Below, one piece after another: positions 59,199-64,000 of a DNA stretch of 64,000 nt (position 1 is the first letter of the stretch; each line of letters opens with the position of its first letter). The notes below the pieces were generated by a model. The model was given only the letters and a program-made list of their open reading frames with translations. It made no database searches and was not told the DNA's origin. This DNA comes from Annulohypoxylon bovei var. microspora (Eukaryota > Ascomycota > Sordariomycetes > Xylariales > Hypoxylaceae), in the NCBI GenBank assembly GCA_022836615.1, contig MU405262.1:186001-250000 (forward strand), given 5' to 3'. A program made the position numbers and the translations under genes.

Positions 59199-61064
59199 TC
59201 AAGCCGACCCAACCAGACTGCTCAGCTTACCGACAACCCAGTCAGTGTTGAAGTACTGGCTTGGAGTGACAAAGAATGCTAGGGCGATGATGATATAGAG
59301 GGCCATCAACTAGGTACAGCCAAATTAGTATTACTGTTTAAAAGGGGAGAAATTGGTAACCTTACCATTGCGCCTTCGAGGTAATTGGATTTCCCGTCTT
59401 GGACCGTGTAGATCACGACCAGCACGGCCAATGCAAACGACACGGTTTCAACTGGATCATGTTAGTGACACGAACAACAAAAAGAACCAGGTTGACTCAC
59501 AGGTCTCGAAATGGAGGTCCATCTCTCTATCCATAGCCCAGCCAAGGACCACGAGGAATGGAGTTACGAACAAAGCGATCTGAATGCTGGAGCCGATAGC
59601 AACTCCCATGGCCTATATAACACGTTAGCTTCGTCTTAAAAGGATTTCTCGAGATAATTCCTACAAGGTCCATCTTGTTCTTAACCGCCACAACAACGGC
59701 TGTAACATGCTCCGCGGCATTGCCCACGATAGGAATTAGAATAAGACCAATGAAGCTTCGGCTGATATGGGCGCGTTCCACTAGAGCGTCTATGCTTTCT
59801 ACCAGATAGTCGGCGCAGATAGAGACCAAGACAGTCGTGACGATGAGGACGGCGCCGGCGGAATACGGGCTCATGTGAACTTCCTCTGGCTCCTCGCTCT
59901 GCTCCTGAACTACCGGTCGTATATTTTCGGCCGAAGCTTCAGCTGGTAGCTGGGATTCATCCTCTGGTTGCGACTCGGCAACGCCTGCCTCGGCACTGAA
60001 CAGCTTATGATGCGTTCTCAGCTGGAAAAATAGATATAAGACGTAGAGAAGGAGTAGAATAATAGCGGTGCCGCGAGAAAGTGAGAGTATAATATTGTTG
60101 CGCTCGTCGGTATCGCCTTCGTCGCTATCGTTGATAATCATGAACAACTAAAACTCTTAGCATAAAATTCCACCAAGATCTAATAATTAGAATGGAATGC
60201 TTACAGTGCCTGGAAGAATCATGGAAGCAGCAGACAGGGTCATCAAAGAAGCTGTTGTTTGGGCAGTGATGGTCTGGAAGCTTTGTTCCTGCCCATGGCC
60301 ATCGTCGTCCCTCATATTGACGATACCACCAAAGAAGAAGCACATACCCATGACAAGAAGCAGATTCGATAGGATCGAGCCAATCATCGACGACTTTACG
60401 ACCTCGATCTGTCTGTCTCTTAATGCAATTATGCTAACCTGCAGGGAAGGTAGTCAATAAAACAGATCATGCATGTCATTGCGGGTTGGGGGCCATCCTA
60501 CAATCAACTCCACAGCATTGCCGAAAGTAGCATTGAGCAATCCACCCAGAGCCTCGCCCAGTTTCGCTGATATTTCTTCAGTCGCAAACGATAGCACGGC
60601 GGCTAAAGGAATAATGGCGAAAAAGTTTATGACAAACACAGCAACCGGATCCCAACCAGCTTGTCCAGCGACGATACCAATCGGTACAGCGACGAGAAGA
60701 ATATTGATCGGGCCTATCAAGATCGAATTTAGCACCTACATATGTAGCTTATCCATACCTTATTCACGGTATACGTACTGCTCAATAAAGTGGCCTTAGT
60801 GATATGCCATACATGCGCTGGATATTTCACCCATGGCTTCGGATTGTCGGCACCAGGGGTGTAATGCGAATTGAAAAAGAACTCCCACGTCTCGCTGTGT
60901 CCGTGTCCATGTCCGTTTTGAGTAATAGTACCATTACCTATTAAAGGCGTACCCTCGTGCGGCTCTCCATTCTCGTGATGACCATGACTACTGACAGTCA
61001 GGCCTGTTACCGTCTTGCGGATTTGGTTGTGGAAACTGGGTAAATTGACTAAATCGCGATCCAT
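59199..61064 (-). CDS. Vacuolar Ca2+/H+ exchanger (CAX/VCX1 family)
   Basis: A seven-exon gene of 507 residues: 61,064-60,779, 60,713-60,502, 60,438-60,205, 60,147-59,665, 59,612-59,501, 59,451-59,366 and 59,309-59,199, with introns of 65, 63, 57, 52, 49 and 56 nt. The family imports Ca2+ (and Mn2+) into the vacuole in exchange for protons. Both signature c-motifs are complete: GNAVELIVSIIALRD (from residue 160) and GNAAEHVTAVVVAVKNKMDL (386-405), each followed by IGSxLSN/IGSSIQIAL-type helices. The N-terminus is His/Gly-rich (HGHHENGEPHEG, NGHGHGH). An acidic loop (EDESQLPAEAS...EEPEEV) separates the two halves, as is usual. In the first intron, donor GTACGT gives LLSSPINILLVAVPIG; a nearer GTATGG donor would leave only 23 nt and was rejected. 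The last exon end (GSA-stop) is less certain. Confidence 0.93.
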
Positions 61065-62902
61065 TATCGCGAATCATCGTTAGCCAACAGGGTAAGCTGA
61101 AAGTCGGTCGGTCCGTCAATGTCTCGGTGGCGACGAACACCACATACTCTATGGGAGGTAGCGCGCGCAGAGAAACGAAAATATGTGGGAGAACGGAGAG
61201 GAAGGGGAAGAGAAAAGGGTTCTGACTAATCGGGGATGTAATTAGATAGGTATAGGTGGTATAGATGTAGTATATTGAGAGAAGATCTAGTCCAAACAAA
61301 GAAGATGTCATCTGTACTTACACACCATTGGGACTCAATTGGGTTTCCCCGAAAGTTAACGAGCAGAAAAAATGTGCAGAAATTGAGGCGCAGACAGACG
61401 GCCGAGAGTAAACTACTAGGACCGAGCCTTTGTTTTTTTTTTCGGTCTCTCAGCAAAAGGGGAGATGAGACTTAAGGGGGGTTTACTAAAATGCTAAAAT
61501 CAAAACAACGTTTCTAGGCGCAGTACAATTCGGGCGAGTCGTGATCACCACAGCCAGGTAGCTTCGCTTCGATTCGATCTTCCTAGCCTTTTTTTGGTGG
61601 CTTGTTTTGCTTGTCATTCGTCTTGGAGTCTTGGTATTAAGAAAGATGATGAGGGATCCTAAATTTGCCAAGGCGCGGCTATTCGAACTTATTTTCTCGC
61701 AGGCCTAGGACGGATTAGTTAGATATATCTTTTCTTTGTTAACCGTCCGGGTGTTGACGTCGTCTGTTCTCAAATGTTACTAGGTCACGAAGCTAATAAA
61801 GCTCCAGTGCTGACCTTACTATGTATGTACTCCACCCTGACACGGTGAAGGAAGTGTAACACTGTAGCAGACTCCCATACCTTGCAGCAAAACGTGGCGG
61901 CAGCTCGAAGGGTGCACAGGGATCCAGAAAAGCAGGGGCTTGTGGGATTGTGTATTACCTTACAGGGAAGCTAAGCACGACTTTCTAGCTCCAGCTGTCC
62001 GGACAAGGTACCCCGAGCTCGACGGAGAAACGAATCAGACGATTAAAGACGACCCAAGTCACAGGTCAAACCTCAAATTAAGTACACTTGGAACAGAAAA
62101 GAAACCCAATATGAATTTCCCCCGAACCATCCGATGCAGAAGTGGAAAGATAAAGCGACCAACGACAACCGGTAATAAGTAAATATCTACACCAATAGCT
62201 TCCGCAAGGCGCCCAGGCGCCGCCAATTGACGGGCAGGACGGACAATGTACGTAGGAAGTAGAAATGCCAAGCGTGGCTATGCCGATTGAATGTCGTGAA
62301 ACTTGAAAGTTCCATGAAACAGTGACGGATAAAAGATGGAGGCCTCCTGGAATTATCGATAAACCCGTCTTGCGTAAGTTACACAACAGGACGTTAAGAT
62401 AGCGTGGGGTCTGAACGTCATTCCATGCTAGAATAGGTACCCAAGTACATCACCACGTAGTATATCCCTCTATCAAGATCCAGGTTATGTGTAAGCCAAG
62501 CTCTACTAAGAAGACCCGACTCTTTATTGCCCACACCTAAGGTGGACACGACATGTTCATTTTGAACCTAATCGCCATAGCCTATTCGCAAGGCTCAAAT
62601 GCTCAAGCTATCGATCCGACTAGGTATTGCGCCCCATTACTTGAGGAAATCCTACATGGAAACGCGGGGTGAATATATGTAATGTAGGAACTCAATTCTG
62701 TTAGTAGGTATGTATACAACTAGGTACTGTCGGTATTCTAAGCCTAACCGTAGGGCCTCCATCTCAAGTCCATATTTCTTGATCTAGGTAGTCGTGATCA
62801 TTATTCATGCCAATAGATAACTAAATGGGTCTTCAACCTCTTCAATATGTCCAGTCGTCTTTCTCACTCATTCAATAAGCAACCCACCTCTCGTCAAAGC
62901 CG
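61065..62902. other. Intergenic, no gene seen
   Basis: 1.84 kb: the exchanger promoter and leader on the left, the 3' region of the GH81 gene on the right. A T9 run lies near 61,433-61,441. Short frames (up to 107 codons) overlap each other and have no motifs. Confidence 0.6.
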
Positions 62903-64000
62903 TCAACCTATCACATAAAGGCTAGAAGATTGTTAGTTCACCTAGGTACCTAGGTAGGTAAGTTTAGAAAATTAGAATCAACGTGGACTCACCTGCGCAA
63001 TACGCCAGATACCACGTCAACGAAGCGCCCCCATCTAACCACGAGGAATCAAAGTCTTTCCGTGTAAAGAATTTCCATGCGGTCTGAGGGTCAACAGTAG
63101 CCAGATTGGCGTAGAGGATTCCCTTCCAACCTCCCTCAACATTGTCGGCTCGTCCATTATCAAAGTACGTCGCCCACTCTTGTTTTACGAACTTAGCGGG
63201 CCGAGTGAGCTTCGTGCTTGGTAAGAGCGGTATCATATGGATTCCTTGAATATACTCAATATTCGACCCGAAGTACGTCGTATGATCGCACTTATTCTCA
63301 AACAGAATACCGGCAACCTTGTTTCCAACAAAATCCGGGGGCTGGACCTTGTTGTCTTCTGTATAGAGGTAGTATCGGCTGAGAGAACGGGCGATAACGG
63401 CTAGCATCAGATTGCCCCTATAATTCACAATTCATCAGATCCTGTAGTCATATGTATCGATCGTATATTATTACCGGGCCTCCATATTAGAATCCTTGAT
63501 TGTTTTCCCCCACATCTTGATGGCATAGGCATGCATCGCGTCTTCCGAGCTCGATTCTTGGTCCTATGAGACGGTTTAGTATCACGAGACCACGGCGTCG
63601 TAACATTATCATTGCTAACCTTTCCATCGGCCGTCTCAAATAGGCCATGGGCCCAACTGTGACCATGATACCAATCAAAATTGCGGGAAATTGGAAAGTA
63701 TTTATCTGATGAAGAAGGGTTGGCGATATCTCTGACCATCGTGTTCACGAAGTCGACATTTTCTTTGGTAAGCCAACCAGGATCGAGGTAGCCGATGAGG
63801 GCAGCGGCGTAGATAAAATAGCCGTAGTGGAAATGGTGATCATTGTAAAAAGTATTGCCAAAGTCTGCGCCGTTATTTCCTGTCTGGTAGGTTGCAGAAG
63901 AGACCAACCCTCCCCAAGCAGCTTTCGATATTAGTCAAAGCCAGATCTTCGGAAATAGGCAGCTTACATTCATAGTACAGTGGAAACTGCTGCTTGTTTG
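62903..64000 (-). CDS. GH81 endo-1,3-beta-glucanase, 3' part (5' end beyond the window)
   Basis: The C-terminal part of a glycoside hydrolase family 81 enzyme. Exons read from the right edge are 64,000-63,968, 63,921-63,620, 63,563-63,475, 63,417-62,993 and a tiny last exon ending at 62,903. The introns are 46, 56, 57 and 85 nt. Diagnostic motifs are the block GADFGNTFYNDHHFHYGYF, then NFDWYHGHSWAHGLFE, ADGKDQESSSEDAMHAYA, YIQGIHMIPLLP and SLTWYLAYCAG. These include the acidic residues of the catalytic region. Family members hydrolyse 1,3-beta-glucan of fungal walls, in septum separation, autolysis or mycoparasitism. The last intron is uncertain: read-through would end at 62,964 with nine extra residues. 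The signal peptide and N-terminal domain lie outside this window. Confidence 0.92.

Noticed and set aside
60736..60758. 23-nt intron in the Ca2+/H+ exchanger
   Set aside because: Too short for a fungal intron and breaks frame; the GTACGT donor at 60,778 with acceptor at 60,714 restores the family sequence.
1..64000. CRISPR arrays, bacterial operons or prophage
   Set aside because: No regularly spaced direct repeats and no ribosome-binding-site-led operons; the genes are spliced and fungal.

Overview
The window looks like nuclear DNA of a filamentous ascomycete (Pezizomycotina, most likely a Sordariomycete). The evidence is many short spliceosomal introns (46-132 nt, most 50-70, with GTANGT-type donors and CTAAC/CTGAC-like branch sites), an intron-containing tRNA-Tyr, typical fungal families (2EXR, two-domain glyoxalase I, GH81 glucanase, Dal5-type permease, PTPA) and a dispersed intergenic TACCTAGGTA motif. 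All gene models were spliced by eye so that exon phases agree and conserved family motifs join; none has been checked against RNA.

Layout. Positions 1-22,308 are almost empty: only a 2EXR-domain gene (12,444-13,352, -) and a small glycine-zipper gene (14,538-15,038, -) are convincing. The rest is intergenic sequence with microsatellites, small palindromes and no transposon reading frame. From 22.3 kb the gene density becomes normal: an RWD-like/CHY zinc-finger protein (-), a two-exon secreted protein (-), a histidine phosphatase (-), a four-exon Ala/Pro/Lys-rich small protein (+), the PP2A activator PTPA (-) divergent from a large nuclear-type protein (+), and a 1,222-residue coiled-coil protein with an internal 39-residue tandem repeat (+).

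Positions 42.8-56.8 kb look accessory and catabolic: a four-exon cytochrome P450 (-), a GC-rich six-cysteine small secreted protein (-), tRNA-Tyr(GUA) (-), an amidase (-) divergent from an allantoate-type MFS permease (+), and a second MFS transporter (+). The amidase and permease share a 783-bp promoter region that is rich in GATA-factor (HGATAR) sites, suggesting a nitrogen-regulated uptake and hydrolysis unit. The right end is housekeeping or cell-wall metabolism: two-domain glyoxalase I (-, five exons), a vacuolar Ca2+/H+ exchanger (-, seven exons) and the 3' part of a GH81 endo-1,3-beta-glucanase that runs off the right edge (-).

Most genes are split, so single reading frames miss or truncate them. 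I see no strong sign of an entirely new defence or mobile system. The observations most worth following are the amidase/permease divergon, the symmetric-exon Ala-rich gene, the tandem repeat in the coiled-coil protein, and the AATATTCTCGA palindromes in the gene-poor half.
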